The position numbers and the translations under genes are program-made. From Linnemannia schmuckeri (Eukaryota; Mortierellomycota; Mortierellomycetes; Mortierellales; Mortierellaceae), in contig JANATG010000012.1 of the NCBI GenBank assembly GCA_029449235.1, positions 1,488,001-1,552,000 on the forward strand: a stretch of 64,000 nt of DNA. The letters run 5' to 3'. Within the stretch, counting starts at the first letter, position 1. Each line of letters begins with the position of its first letter. Below, in pieces: positions 20,699-33,223 of this stretch. The notes beneath the pieces are model-generated. The model did not search any database and was not told the origin of the DNA. It saw only the letters and a list, made by a program, of their open reading frames with translations.

Positions 20699-21757
20699 CT
20701 ACTCGACTACATGGCTGTAGGCGCGGGTTTGGGGAGGAGGTTTGGACGACGTTTGCATGCGATGATACTCTTCTACATAGGACTCGATGGAGACCGAGAT
20801 GTGGGACTCTAAGGGATCCACAGACTTGTCCATCCCCTGCATCGCATACTGCTGGTTGCCGTTGTGCGGATGAACACCAGCAGCACCGCCGACTGGCCGG
20901 TCTCTCGAGTTTCCACCACCACCGTGATGTCTCTGTTCAGACCGAGACCGTCCCGTGCTGGACGTCACCCAATGGATAACGATCGCGTTGAGCGTGACAT
21001 CGAGGGTACAGGATGCCAAACAGTACAGTCCACGCTGATGGCCGTCAAAGTACACAAGACTCGCAACATTAGCACTGGAGAGAAGGAGGGCAAAGACAGA
21101 ACCAATAAACGTCCTCCGGGCAACATCTCTCAACCGCGACTTTGTGGGGCCCTGGAGCATCGATGTCGACGACAGCAGGGCGTGGACAAAGAGACCTGTC
21201 AGCCAACTGCAGATAAATGTGTCGTAAAGAATCAGTGGGATCGAGGCCGCAGACTTGAGGCCGATCATACAATGTCCATCCTCTGACTGGATCTCGGCAA
21301 CACGGAAATACACCGCGAGGACAAAGATGCCTAGGTAAGGCGAGACCAGAGCCAGATTAAACTTGTACATCCGGCTGTTCCAGCGGGTGACACCGACGGC
21401 TGTCACGACATAGACGCGTTCAGTCAAGAACAGGTAGATAACCACCTTGGAAGATGCGTAGAGGACAATACAGACAAGGATCGAGAGTGTACAGGATGTC
21501 TGATTCCTGTTGTTGGTCTGGACAAGCACTGCAGCAATGACTGAGAAGAGCCAGGAGAGGAAATAGAGCATGATGACAAGTCCACGGGCATAGTTGATGT
21601 TGCCTATCCGGGTCCCCGCGGTCTTGCGTCCAAAGAGGAGGGACATGACGGTGATACAGAGGAGGGAGATAAAGAGGGAGAGGATTTCGACAGTCTCTGG
21701 TTGGTAAAAATGCTTGACACCACCGTCAAAATGCGTCGTCGGTGGTGGTGGATCCAT
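20699..21757 (-). CDS. Seven-helix membrane protein, possible GPCR-like
   Basis: 352 residues from ATG 21757 (MDPPPPTTHFDGG), intronless. The frame stays open to 22144, but that part is CT-repeat leader and has no ATG context. Seven hydrophobic segments are visible in order: VEILSLFISLLCITV, LVIMLYFLSWLFSVI, ILVCIVLYASSKVVI, LVSPYLGIFVLAVYF, IPLILYDTFICSWLTGLF, FIGSVFALLLSSANVASL and GLYCLASCTLDVTLNAIVI. LTERVYVV follows helix 3, at the place of a DRY-like motif, which is only suggestive. A hydrophilic tail rich in Gly, His and Arg follows helix 7. The topology fits a plasma-membrane receptor or a related fungal 7TM protein; the ligand is unknown. Confidence 0.7.
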   Translation of the reverse strand: MDPPPPTTHFDGGVKHFYQPETVEILSLFISLLCITVMSLLFGRKTAGTRIGNINYARGLVIMLYFLSWLFSVIAAVLVQTNNRNQTSCTLSILVCIVLYASSKVVIYLFLTERVYVVTAVGVTRWNSRMYKFNLALVSPYLGIFVLAVYFRVAEIQSEDGHCMIGLKSAASIPLILYDTFICSWLTGLFVHALLSSTSMLQGPTKSRLRDVARRTFIGSVFALLLSSANVASLVYFDGHQRGLYCLASCTLDVTLNAIVIHWVTSSTGRSRSEQRHHGGGGNSRDRPVGGAAGVHPHNGNQQYAMQGMDKSVDPLESHISVSIESYVEEYHRMQTSSKPPPQTRAYSHVVE

Positions 21758-24619
21758 TATGGTTAGGAGAGTTATGTGAGAGGGGAATCGATTGGAGTGA
21801 TTGCTGGCAAAGACGACGGCGAGTTGAGGAGAGGAGGAGGAGGAGGAGAATTGTTTATATGTGGAATGTTTGTTCGTTGGAACTCCTGAAAAAAAAATGA
21901 AAAGGAATTGTATGCGAGAGAACGAGAGTGGGAGCCGGAGAGGAGTAAGGTTCAAGGGGAAGGTAAGTAAGGGTTGTTGTGTTGAATGAGAGTTGTCCTC
22001 TGGTGATGGAAGTAATGGAGAAAGGTGGAAGTAATGACCCGAAAGAGGACTGAGAAGAGAGGAATGCGAGGTTGTATGAGAATGTACAGGCGAGGGTAAT
22101 GAGTGAATAAATAATGAGTTGTTGATGAGAAAAGGTGGTGGCAATGGTGGTGATCAGAAAAGACAAAAGACAAAGGGAATAAAAAGAAGACAAACGATAC
22201 GACGGAAAGGATAAGAAATTGATGGAAAAGTAGGTGCAAGAAAGAGAAGAGAAGATATAAAAGGGATAGAACAGAAGGGGAGGGGAAAAGGAGGGCGATG
22301 AAGGGAAAAAGGGGAACAAGATAAAGAACAAAAAGAGAGAGAGAAAAGAGAGAAAGAAAGAAAAGGGTTGTAATATGAAAGAAGAGAATAAAGAGAAGAA
22401 GAGCAGGTTTGCAACGGCACTAATGAGGGTTGCGGAGTGGAAAAAGAAGTGACCTAATTGTTCAACGGACATGAAGAGGGACAAGATGTACGGACGAGGA
22501 TAGATGGTCGCCAATTGCCAGGGGTACTCGCTAGTTCGTAATAATTAACTCGAGAGCACGTTTCTTTTTTCTTCTCTTTTCGTCTTCTATCCCTTCGCTC
22601 TTTCTATTCTTTACTTTTTTTCAGGTGTCAAGGACACACATAACCAGACAGGAGGAACCAGGCAACATATAGACGCATACGAGAGATGGATTGATTATTG
22701 TCGATTGCTTGCTTGCCGAAGGCGAGAGAGACGGATCGAAAAATACAAAAAGACGAAACACTTTTCTCAATCCTTCTTCCTCTACTCTTCTTAGCATTGA
22801 CAGAGAAGCAACCCTCTTCCTAATGCACAATTCAATCAAAATACAAACATAAATCTTTCCTCCATAAGGCCAAGCGAGGGAGCATAAGGGCCAAGTGAAT
22901 TGAGGATTGTAATCATTGTTGATCGAAAGGCTGAAGAAAGAAGAGGATTGAAGAGGAAAGAGGTGCGTGTGTAGTTGTGGTGTAGGCTAAAACGGGGTGA
23001 GGTAGGGGCTGAAGAAGTCGAACCTTTGTTAAGGTCACACACATTAAGCACAACTACACAAAGCATTGACAACGATCCCCTGTTTTTTATCACCCCTCCT
23101 TCCCTCCAGATTTGCCTCGCCTACTCTTTTCTTCTCCCCTTGCATGAATTGAACCGTAACCAAGCCCTTACCCCTGAACGCCCAACGCCACGATACCACG
23201 ACAAAGAGCATAAAGGAAGCAATTTGTCTATGTGCTGGTTCTGTAGGGTGGAATATAGACCAGACCTGATTGTACCTGGATCTGGATGGATCAGGCCTAC
23301 CCCATTTTAGGCGTTTTATTGTTTGTAGTTTGTTGTGTCCTGCTGCTCGTAATCCTCAGGGGAGTTTCTAATGCTACAACGACACGAAAAGAGGAGAGAT
23401 AGGGGGGTTTTAACTGAGTCTACAAGAAACAATGGAGTAATGGATGTCGAGGAGGATGGAGGAGAGCAGACACGCGGGTAGGGAGCGGATAGATGACAAC
23501 TCCAATCTCTATCATCACCTTTCAACATCAACAACAAAAGAAAAGTAGACGCCGGCGTGTTCGTCTTAGTTTCCTTTAGCATCATTTTTTTTTTATTTTC
23601 TGTGAAGGAAGAAGAAAAAATAAAAAACAAAAAGCAAAAAAAAGCTAGAGAAAGTGAGAAAGTATACTTACCGAGGTTGAATAGACTCTCCGCCCCCGAG
23701 ACCAATAAGGTGCTAAAGATACATGGATTCCTATCAGCCGTGAGTTCATATCACTCCCATCCATCAGTTGTTCCATGCTTCTCCGTCTCACCCACTGATC
23801 AAAATGGATGCCCTTTGTCTCACATTTTTCTCTTGCCTGCTTTCATTTCAATTTCATTGGACATCCATGCATGCGTAAAGGACACAAATCAAGGAATAAG
23901 AGAGCTTGACCCACCCCAAGAAAGGGCATGCGATTCTGCACCCATCTCCATGTATGGATAGACATGTACTGCCCATCTCATAAACTAAGAAAGTCCATCA
24001 AACAAAGACCACGAGGCAGTGTCTGTCCATCTACTCATCGTTCGTCCTTGATGCTGGCTCTCTTTATTTGTTGTTTGTTTTTTTTTCTCTCTCTCTCTTT
24101 CGTTCGCTCCCTCTTGTTACTGCTTGTTGCGGGGGGTAACAAGGTGCCATTAAGGTTTTCATTTTTCTCACTTTGTCGTGGCCGTTGGTGCTGCCAAAAT
24201 TCTATTCTTGCTCCTCGAAATTACAAGCATTTTCAAAGGATAATGAAGGGGACCGTGTCTTTTGCCTTTCCTCTAGCCTTGCGTTTGCGTGCTTGGCAAG
24301 GTTTAAACACAAAGACAACAAAAGCAAAACAGAGCGCAAGTCACCATCTCGTCTGACTAAACTGAAAAAAAACCCCTCCCAAAAAACGAGGGCATATGAT
24401 ATTGCATAAGGTTTGTTCCAATCTTTCTTTCATTGTTCATCAAGAGCACGTTTTTTCATCCTTTTTTTCTGTCATTATTTCATTAAGCTTTTATTGTTCT
24501 ACAAAAAAAGAGGGAAGAGGGCGACCGATATAAAATAAAAAATCGTTGGTATGTGTTCGTGTTTCGAGTTATGTTACTTCTTAGTCATGATAAACAAACA
24601 CAAACACCACCTCGAATTG
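21758..24619. other. Intergenic with pyrimidine-rich leader (minus sense)
   Basis: 21760-22450 is almost purely purine on the plus strand, that is CT-rich in the sense of the 7TM gene, and probably forms its promoter and 5' UTR. 22450-24619 holds only short low-complexity ORFs and runs such as (TC)n near 24087. It includes the 3' flank of the gene ending at 24620. No gene supported. Confidence 0.4.
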
Positions 24620-27600
24620 CTAGACTGCAGCGCTACTACTTTTACTGTTAGTGCTTCCACCAGCCTTCCAGAAATGAAGCAAGTCCCTGTAAGACGAAGG
24701 ACCCTGGACGGGTGTCTTGACAGTCTTGACAGTCGTAGGCGATCCCACTCCTGCTGCTGCTTGGGACTGGAGGGTGTCGAATGTCATGGCCCGTTGCATC
24801 GTCTTTTTTACGGTGCTTCCTGCTCCCGCAGTAGGGGTGGTGGGGCTATTGGTTCCACTGCTGGCACTGTTCAGTTTCGCGCTGAGCAAGGAAGAGGATG
24901 AAGACTTGGCGCTAAGGTTACCGCCACGGCCAGGGCCTCCGACATTGTTGGTAGTGTGCTGCTGGGTGGTCATCGTGGTCGTCGTGGTTGTGGTGGTGAC
25001 GATCGAGGTAGCAGTAGATCCGACGGAAGGAGCAGCAGCAGCAGTAGTAGTAGCGGTAGTGGCCGCAGCCTTGATGGGTTTCAGTGCCGAGAGGCTGTTA
25101 GAGTCGAAACTGGAGAGTGACACTCTGCGACCTCGTGAGCCATGCTGGTCCGACGACGGCTCTTGATCGTCAGTGTCAAATCCCTTTCCTGTTGGCGTCG
25201 AGGATAGGGAGCTGTTGGAGAATCGCTCTCGAATAGAGGTGGTGGGGACGTAGGTAGTCCTAGGGATATACTCGGGGTGAATCGTGCCCATCCGACTGCC
25301 AATGACAGTACCTCGCTCCAAGGGCGACGCCACCAGCGACGTCTCACTCCTGGACGCCTGGGAGGCTGCGGTTGTCGAGATACCGCGCGAGGGCGACCAT
25401 GAGGGTCTGCTTTGATGAGCGCTGACAAATCCCTCGAGTGCTGTGGAGACTTGACCCATGTTGACGGTGCTGTTGTTGGGGTAGCTGCTGCTGAGTCCAG
25501 AACTGTTGTTGTCCTTGACGGTCGAATAGTTGGAAGACGTTTCGAGCATCATCAGGGGGGTATTATCATCTTGGCTCTGACGAGAAGACTGGTGAGTGTC
25601 GGTGTAGATACCATTCTCGGCCAGTGTACGACGACGAGGTCGAGTGTATGTCTCCGCAGGCTTGGAATCCGAATCGGCGAAGACCATCGAGGTCACAGAC
25701 CGATGTGGCGAACTTGAGGGGAACCCCGAAAAAGTACCCGCATGAGATGGGATCCCCTTCTCCTCGTCCTGTTGTTGCTGCTGCTGGAGTTGTTGCTGCA
25801 AGAGCTGGTACATGCTCTCGGGTCTTGGTCGTCGCGAAGCCAACACCGTCTCTAATGCCCCAAGTCGACCCTCCATCTTGTCAAAGCACTTTTCCAGTCT
25901 CGCCGAAGTCTGCTCCATAGCTCGAACGCGTTCTTGAACACGCCCTTCAATCTCGCTCAACAGCTTGGAATGCATCTCAGCTTCGATCCGGTCGACGCGC
26001 TTGCTTATCCGTCCATCAACCTCATCCACACTCTGGAACAGCATTAACTTTGCATCACGCATCTGACCCATCAAGTCCGTCAACAGTCCATCATTCAGCT
26101 CTTGGTACCGCATACCTAGCGCCTGGAGCTCATGTCGCAGCTCAACAATAGACGAGGATGTATCAAGCAACTCATTCGAGGCAGTATCGCGAGCAGAGCC
26201 AGCTCTTCGCAGACTGACGATCCCGTCACCGACATTGCTATCGCCACTGCCTTCGATGGGTTCGAGATAGGCACTGGCACCTTGACTTGGACCTTGGGGT
26301 TCAATGTCGCGGTAGGGTTGCATGGCCGCCGAGATACGTGCTTCCTCGGCAGTGATAGTGTTTTCTCCGACGCCGTCTCCTGCACGAACCCCCTGCATAT
26401 TGGACTTATGAGATTTGGCCACCTGGTGGACCTTTTGAGCAATCGAGTTGTGAGCACCATGCAGATCTTGAACCTAATAAAACGGAGAAGGAGAGAACAA
26501 GGGTAAAACAAGAAGCGTTAGAGAGTCGTATTGAACAATTTTCGCATAAAAGAAACATGCAGATCAACAGGATATGCCGTAAGCTGGAATGGTATGAGTT
26601 CACATTACTTTGGACTCGATATCGACAAGCTTGTAGGAAACTAGAACCTCCATCTGGTTGACGCGCAGATCCAAATCGCCAACCTTCTCGGTGACATGGC
26701 TCAAGATCTCCTTCCTCAACGCCAGAGATCCACCAGGGTTCTGGTGCGCAGGAAGAGGGCGCGTCAGAGAGTCCATCAAGGATCCGGCCTTGGGTGCTGC
26801 ATCCCCCGACGAGACGTTGGCCAGTAGCAGTTCTGGAGGTGCGCCTGCCAGAGTGGCGGTGTGCTCCTCTAGTCTCTTGACGCGGTCGAGGAACTTTTGC
26901 TCTACCTCTTGGATCGCTTCTTGGATACGCTTGTCTAGGTCCGACTTGACCATGCCGAAAAAGTTGTCGATTGATTTTTGGGTGTCGGTTCCGAACGACA
27001 CCGTAGGGTCCGAATCGGCACCACCACCGTTGCCAGGAAGGGAGATGGTGTTCTGGTTGGACTTGGATGAGGAAGGTAATGGCGTCGACTCGGCAGATTT
27101 AGAAGGGTTCACAGAGTTGGAGAGGGAGGCGCCAGAGGCCATGGCAGCAGCTCCTTCGAGGACGCGCTTCACTTCTAAGTCTTGCATGGTGCTTTCGGGA
27201 GAGGCTTGAGAGTTTCGAAGAGCTTCTTCGTCTTTCGAAAGTTGCTGCTGGTCTACTGTGGACGCGGATGAGGATGAAGACGGGATGTTGAATCCTGTCA
27301 CGATTTTGGTGAGCGAAGAGGTGTTGGAGCGAGGTCGTCCGAGCATCAGGGGTGGTCGTGGTCCACGGGGTTTGCCATTGTCGCTCTGGTTTGTGTTGTT
27401 GAAGTTGGTCCCCTGCTGGTCAGACAACAACGCAGCCTGCTGCTGCTCCTCTTGCTTCTGCTTCTCTAATTGTCGTTGTTGCTCTAGCTGTTGCTGCAGG
27501 TGCAGTTGGTGTTGCTTCTCCAGTGTCGACGCACCCAAAGAACTCCTCGCACCCCACGCAGCACCCGCAGACCCATCCCCACTCAACCGATTCAAGTATC

Positions 27601-28048
27601 GCCCACTTCCAAAACTAGGGTAACTTGACGGCTTGGTAAAAACAGCGGGCTCTTCGTCCTCCTCTTCACGGATCGCATCCAGAAATGGGCTTCGCACAGA
27701 CAGCGATCCACTCAACAACTGAATGCTATGATGGTCCATATCTAATTCGTTATACTCGTCCTCATCCTCCTCATCCACATCATCATCGTCATCATCGTCG
27801 TCGTAAAGGTGACTATTGTTGTTGTTCTGGTGATGGCGACGGCGTTGACCGAGAGGGTTATAATCATCGTCGCTTTCAGAAATATCGTCATCGTCATCGT
27901 GGACAAGGCCGAGTCCTCCGACGGTGTTGGGACGACCGTAGTGCTGCCTCAGAAAGCGGTCTTCTTGGTACTCTTCGTCGTCTTCCCCAATGGGGACTGC
28001 CTCGAATTGATGATGATCTTCATAGTAGACAGGTGTGCTGTGGTCCAT
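24620..28048 (-). CDS. Acidic, low-complexity coiled-coil protein, function unknown (two exons)
   Basis: Exons 26609-28048 and 24620-26473 join in phase 0 across intron 26474-26608 (donor GTAATG, acceptor TTAG), giving 1097 residues. The N-terminal about 120 residues are strongly acidic with Asp/Glu runs. A Gln-rich stretch (about 180-215) follows. Heptad-like helical segments lie at about 365-400 (IQEAIQEVEQKFLDRVKRLEEH), across the splice junction, and in exon 2 (IVELRHELQALGMRYQELND; KRVDRIEAEMHSK). The rest is Ser/Thr-rich and includes a poly-Thr run. Repeated short coiled coils suggest an oligomeric scaffold. I do not recognise the family. Purine-rich plus strand upstream gives the usual CT-rich leader. 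Confidence 0.75.
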
Positions 28049-29029
28049 ATCTGGCGAGCAATTGGTTCTTTATAAGTGGGGTGAGAGGGATGATGTGAAA
28101 AGTAAAGAAGGAAAGAGGGAGGGACAAAAAGGGAGGGAGAATATGATGTATTCTGGAGGGACCGTGTCAGTCAACAGCAAGGCAAGCTTGGGATCGTCGT
28201 TGCAACAAAGAAAGGCGGAAGAAGGAAGGAAAGAAGAAAGAGAGCGTTTATGCTTGTGAGCGCTTGTTGCTTTTGTGGAGAGTAGAAGTCGATCAAGTGT
28301 TGTTTGGATGGTGAAGGAAAGAAAGAAGGGAGAGAAGTGAAGGAAAGAAAGAAAGTGAAGAAACAAACAAAGAGAAGAAAAAACAACATCAAGAACAGTA
28401 CAGCAGCAAGAACAGGAAAAACAAAGACTTTGGATGACAAGAGTATTCGCGCAGAGGACAGAGGGAGAAAGAAGGGGTGAAAGGGGATGGTCATTCAACC
28501 ATGATCCGTCCCCCGACTTCGTTTATGGCCTGCTTAGCTCCACTCTACTTCTCTTCTGTCTTGACTACCCCTGTATGCTAACCCTTTTTTTTTTTTGTTC
28601 CTGTTCACCTGCATCGATCGTATGAGTATGTATGCCCTCGGGACAACAGGGCCAGGCACAGACAGAGACGGAGAGAGACAGACACAGACGCCCACTGTCG
28701 TCAGTGAGACAAGCAGGCGGTGTAGCTTGTGCCTGTAAAAAGAAGAAAAAAAAGGGGTAAAGCAAATCAACTGACAAGGCATGACGCGTGGGTTGGCCAT
28801 TGATACGCTCAGTAAGGGATACCTTACGTTTTTGCCCACGCGCTCAAACTAAAATCTCCTTATGAATTGTAAGTGTGAGCAAAGGAAACAGTCACTTGCA
28901 CTTTTTCGTTGTTTATTTCCCTTGCCTTTTGTGTCAAAGACTCTTTTTTTTTTTGTCTGCATCTCCTAAACACCATTCGCAAGGACACACGGACACACGG
29001 GCACACTTTCAACGGACAACAAAGCGGCC
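28049..29029. other. Divergent promoter region
   Basis: It lies between the minus-strand coiled-coil gene and plus-strand THG1. 28050-28440 is CT-rich in minus sense; 28560-29029 is the THG1 upstream region. No ORF supported. Confidence 0.5.
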
Positions 29030-30313
29030 ATGGCAAAGTCAAAGTACGAATACGTCAAGGAGTTCGAGACCGACGACAGGATGCTCAGGAACGTCTATGT
29101 CCTCGTCCGCATTGATGGAAAAGGATTCCACAAGTAAGCAAACAAGTTCATTCACTCTTAAGGACAAGGAAAAAAACACACTCAGGAAGCGCCACTAAAC
29201 GTCGTACATAATTTCAACTAGATTCTCACAGACACACGACTTTGCAAAGCCAAACGACGTCCGGGGGATCAACCTGATGAACCATGCTGCACGCTGCGTT
29301 ATGCACGAACTGGACGACATCCTCCTCGCCTTTGGAGAGTCGGATGAATACTCTTTTCTCTTTCGCAAATCGACCGATCTGTACCAACGACGGGAGGCAA
29401 AGATCGTCTCAACTGTCGTCTCACTCTTCACTTCGGCCTATGTCTACTACTGGAACGACTATTTCACGGATCTGAAGCGACCCTTATATCCGCCTGTCTT
29501 TGATGGACGCGCTGTCCTATACCCCTCGGAAGTCGAGGTCAAGGATTACTTTGCGTGGCGCCAGGCTGACACTCATATCAACAACCTCTTCAACACCTCG
29601 TTCTGGGCCCTTGTCGAGGAAGGCGGTCTTACACCCAAAGCAGCAGAAGCCAGGCTATGTGTAAGTCGAAGCTCCTGATCCGATCTGCTTACTTTCTGCT
29701 GAGACGGAAGACAAACAGGTAGCATCGTGACTCACCCATTAGTCATATTTATTATCTCAACGTGAAATAGGGCACGGATTCAAAGGACAAGAACGAGATG
29801 CTTTTTACAGAATTCAGTACCAACTACAGCAAACTGCCAGCTATGTACAGGAAAGGAAGTGTCCTTTTGCGAGAGCAGATCCCAAAGGACGCGGACAAGG
29901 ACGCCATCATCCCAACGTTGCCAGAGACATTACCAGGATCCAAATCAGCAAAGGTGATCCCAGCACCCGGGTTGCAGAGTGGCCCAGATCCAATTTCAGA
30001 ACCTGCCTCAGAGGCACCATCAGGGCAGTCAACACCGATTTCCCTCGACAGCCCCATAGTAGTACAAGAGACAGTTATGCAGGAAAACAGCAGCAACAGT
30101 AGTAGTGAAGGCAAGAAGCGATCCATTGATGCAAATGAAGCAGAACAGCAGGATGTAGAGGAAGGGCCCGCGGCCAAGAAGGAGGCACCTGCATTCAAGA
30201 GGATGAAGAAGGGTGTTGTTATTGACCATATTGACATTATCGGCGAAAAGTTCTGGACAGGACGTGGGGCCTATATCCTTGCACCTGAGAAAAAGAAGAA
30301 GCTCCGATCTTAG
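29030..30313 (+). CDS. THG1: tRNA-His guanylyltransferase with extra disordered insert (three exons)
   Basis: Exons 29030-29133, 29222-29660 and 29771-30313 (introns GTAAGC and GTAAGT to AG) join in phase to 361 residues. The enzyme adds the G-1 residue to the 5' end of tRNA-His by 3'-5' polymerisation. Visible family features: VRIDGKGFHKF with metal ligand D29, the FGESDEYSF block with D76, ARLCGTDSKDKNEMLF and NYSKLPAMYRKG. The yeast enzyme has about 237 residues. Here about 100 Pro/Ser/Glu-rich residues (about 210-310) stand between the core and the conserved end (VVIDHIDIIGEKFW). AATAAA at 30316 directly follows the stop. ATG is in a GGCCATGG context. Confidence 0.93.
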
Positions 30314-33223
30314 GAAATAAAACGTACGTTGGTCGTTCCCATTACTACCTCCCCCCTCTCATTTTGCTTTTTTGGTTGGATTGTCATGCACAAACGGCTT
30401 CTGCGAGCGCAGTAGCAATGTTTGAGGTGGTTTTGATGGACATACAACAGTCTATAAAGAGATATGTTGCTTTTTTCTTACTGCGAGCAGAAAATAATGA
30501 CACTAATGTTGTATGTGTTCGTTGGTTAGGAGTAGTAAACCATGGCTTGAGCGCCAATGCAAAATATTCTCTTGGTATTTTGCGACATGGTCCGTTGACA
30601 TTGGTGTTGGCATTAATATTTGTTTTGTTTCGGGTGTTGTACGATGGTGATGGCTGTATTGGGATCATTCTGCTTTTGTTCGCGCACTATTCTTTTCTTT
30701 CCTTTCCTTTTCTTTTCTTTTCTTTTCTTTTCTCTTCTTCTGAATGATGTATTTGTTTCGACCATGGGGTTTGTGCTGAAATAATGGCTGCCATGCAGTC
30801 CCCTTTTTTTCTACCAAGGGGGTACTATCTACGTTGCCACCTCTTTTGTTATTACCACATTTAAGGAGTGCAGCAACACCGGCCTCGGTTTTTGTCTCGA
30901 CTGATGTCATAAATGAGAAACCGAGGTGGTTTTTTTGTTTCCCGCCCTCTTTTTTGTCCCTTTTATCTTTATACCTTTTTTCACATTCTATGCTGACTAA
31001 CGTTAAAAAACTAAACCCTGCTGTCATTGAGCAATTTGCCCTCAACCCTCTCTCTCTCCTCATCGCCCCTTCTCCTTCTCCTTCTTTCTCTTCTGAACCC
31101 CTTTCATCCACCATTAATGTTGTTATGTCAAGATATGACCACCTGCCCCTTTGCCTCTTTGATCCTGTCTACGCGTTGAGTTGAGCAAAAGGGATGGCTT
31201 CAGCATATAACTACTCCGCATTATTGGCAATCAATTGACTCTTTCTCTATAAGTGGACGAGAATGTCCCAGAGGAGAGGCAAGTGATCTGATATGTGTTA
31301 TATGCATGTCCAGTGGGGAAAAGTGAGATGGATAGTCGAGTATGAAATATCAATGGGTGCGAGAAGTTAGATTGGAGAGATATCTCGAGCGAGAGAAAGA
31401 GAGCGAGGGATGAAATAAAAAGGGAAGGAGGGTTCGTGAGCAGAAAATGTTATGCATCGTCTCTTCCCGAATCCACACTTTGCATTTCTTCTTTTTCTTC
31501 TCGTTCTTGTTCTCTTTCTTTAATGTTGTTCGTTGTTGTACTACACTTCTCCTCACTCCTTGTCAACTTCCATTCTCCTTTTCACAATCGCGCTTTTCCT
31601 TTCATCCTCCCTTCTTCATCCTTTCCCGTTTATTAACGATCAAAAATACAACACACCAAGTAAGGCATCCACCCTTCCATTTCTTCAGGGTAAGGACACT
31701 AAGATAGTCTTTATTAGCGCCAAGGTGCGTCTTTCATCCCTGTCAACCTTGTTTGCTTTATTTGTTCTCACATACACGGCACACCTAATTATTGTTCCTC
31801 AACAGCATCCATCTTTCTCCTCTTTCTCCTTCTCTCCCACGTTTGCACTATCTCTCTTTGTCTTGTCCCATTCATCTCTCTCTGTTCAATATCATTCGAG
31901 TGCCTCCTTGCAATTATTTTGTTCTCTTCTATCCAATCCCAGCTTTTTTTTTTTTTTTCTTTTGTCCGGTAAGGAAGAGACGGAGACATATTTTCCGTCT
32001 TTTCACATATCTCCCAGTCCTTTCCTGATGTATTTTTTACTCAACAAAAACAACACACGAAGAGACAGGAAGACTAGGAATGGCGCCAACGAATAATGGA
32101 TACCACTTGCTGAACGAACGACGTCCATGGATCTGTTGTTTGTAATCGCGTGAAAAGAGAAGAATGAGGGAGCACTTGTAGTACAGATAGGTACTTTTCT
32201 AATGTGTTTGATGTTGTTGTTGTTGTGTTACCCTCTTTCCCAACAATAACAACAATAATAACAGCAACATCAACAACACGTTCTTCGTCGTTCTCTTTTT
32301 CCTTTTGTCAGTCGAATTACACACAGACACACACACACAGCAAACACACAGCAAACACACGGACAGTCCAGCCGGACAATCCTTTCCCATCCCTCCTTTT
32401 CTGTCTGTATTTTATCGCTCCCTCTCCCCTTCCCCTTTCTTTCCCTCTCGATTCTTTCTTCTCTCTCTCCTTCCCCATGTCTCCTTTCTTCCCTTGTTCT
32501 TTCTCAATTACTCTCCCGTGTACAACCACTCACTGTTTATATTTTTCTTCTCGTGCTCTTTTTTTTTTTTTTTGTTCTTTTCTTCTTTTTCGCTCTTCTC
32601 GTTTCTCATTTAAACCCCTTCCCCTCCTTTTTCTTCTTCCTTCTTCCTTCTCCTCAACCTTTTTCTTGGTTCCCTCATGGTCGTTGCACATCCGCGTGCA
32701 CACGCTTGTAAGTATATTAGTCCCTTCAACTCAAATTTTATTTTATGAGAGCACTGACAAAACAACGTGGCACTGGCGCTCTCTTCTCTTTGTCTCTTTT
32801 GTTTATACACACGGTTGCTACCTTTGACCATTGAAGGAATACCGGGCATCAACCAGGTTTCTAACTCATTGCTACAACTTTCTCTTTTTTTTTTCTTCCC
32901 GCTGCATCCCCTGCCCTTTGTCGCCATTCTCTCTTTCTCTCTTTCTCTCTTTCATGCGGACATTCATGCTGCAACAAAAAAAACAGAGACGAGATCCCTG
33001 AAAATACGCGTGCGAAATAGATAGAGATCCCTTCCCGCTCTGTCGACATCCAATCTCATCTCCCTCGTCCATCCATCTATCTATTTTTTTTTTCCTTGTA
33101 CCCCCATTTCTCGCCAATTCAATCATCCCTGCAGCAAACCTTTCACATACCCTAGTCAATCCCCTAATATATCTTAATAACACCAACCCACAAAACTCAC
33201 ACTACCACCATCCAGTTACAACA
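30314..33223. other. Long intergenic region, pyrimidine-rich before the next gene
   Basis: THG1 3' flank with (CTTTT)n near 30700-30735, then from about 31440 to 33220 a plus strand dominated by C/T, including CA repeats near 32320-32360 and T-runs. The long ORFs here (31533-32096, 32204-32827) are Phe/Ser/Leu-only products of the CT bias. Probably promoter and 5' UTR of the gene at 33224. Confidence 0.5.

Noticed and set aside
21855..22514. 219-codon minus-strand ORF upstream of the 7TM gene
   Set aside because: Same CT-bias effect in the leader; Phe/Ser/Leu runs only.
31533..32827. Long Phe/Ser/Leu-rich ORFs
   Set aside because: They arise from CT-only sequence; composition is that of the bias, with no start context or domain.
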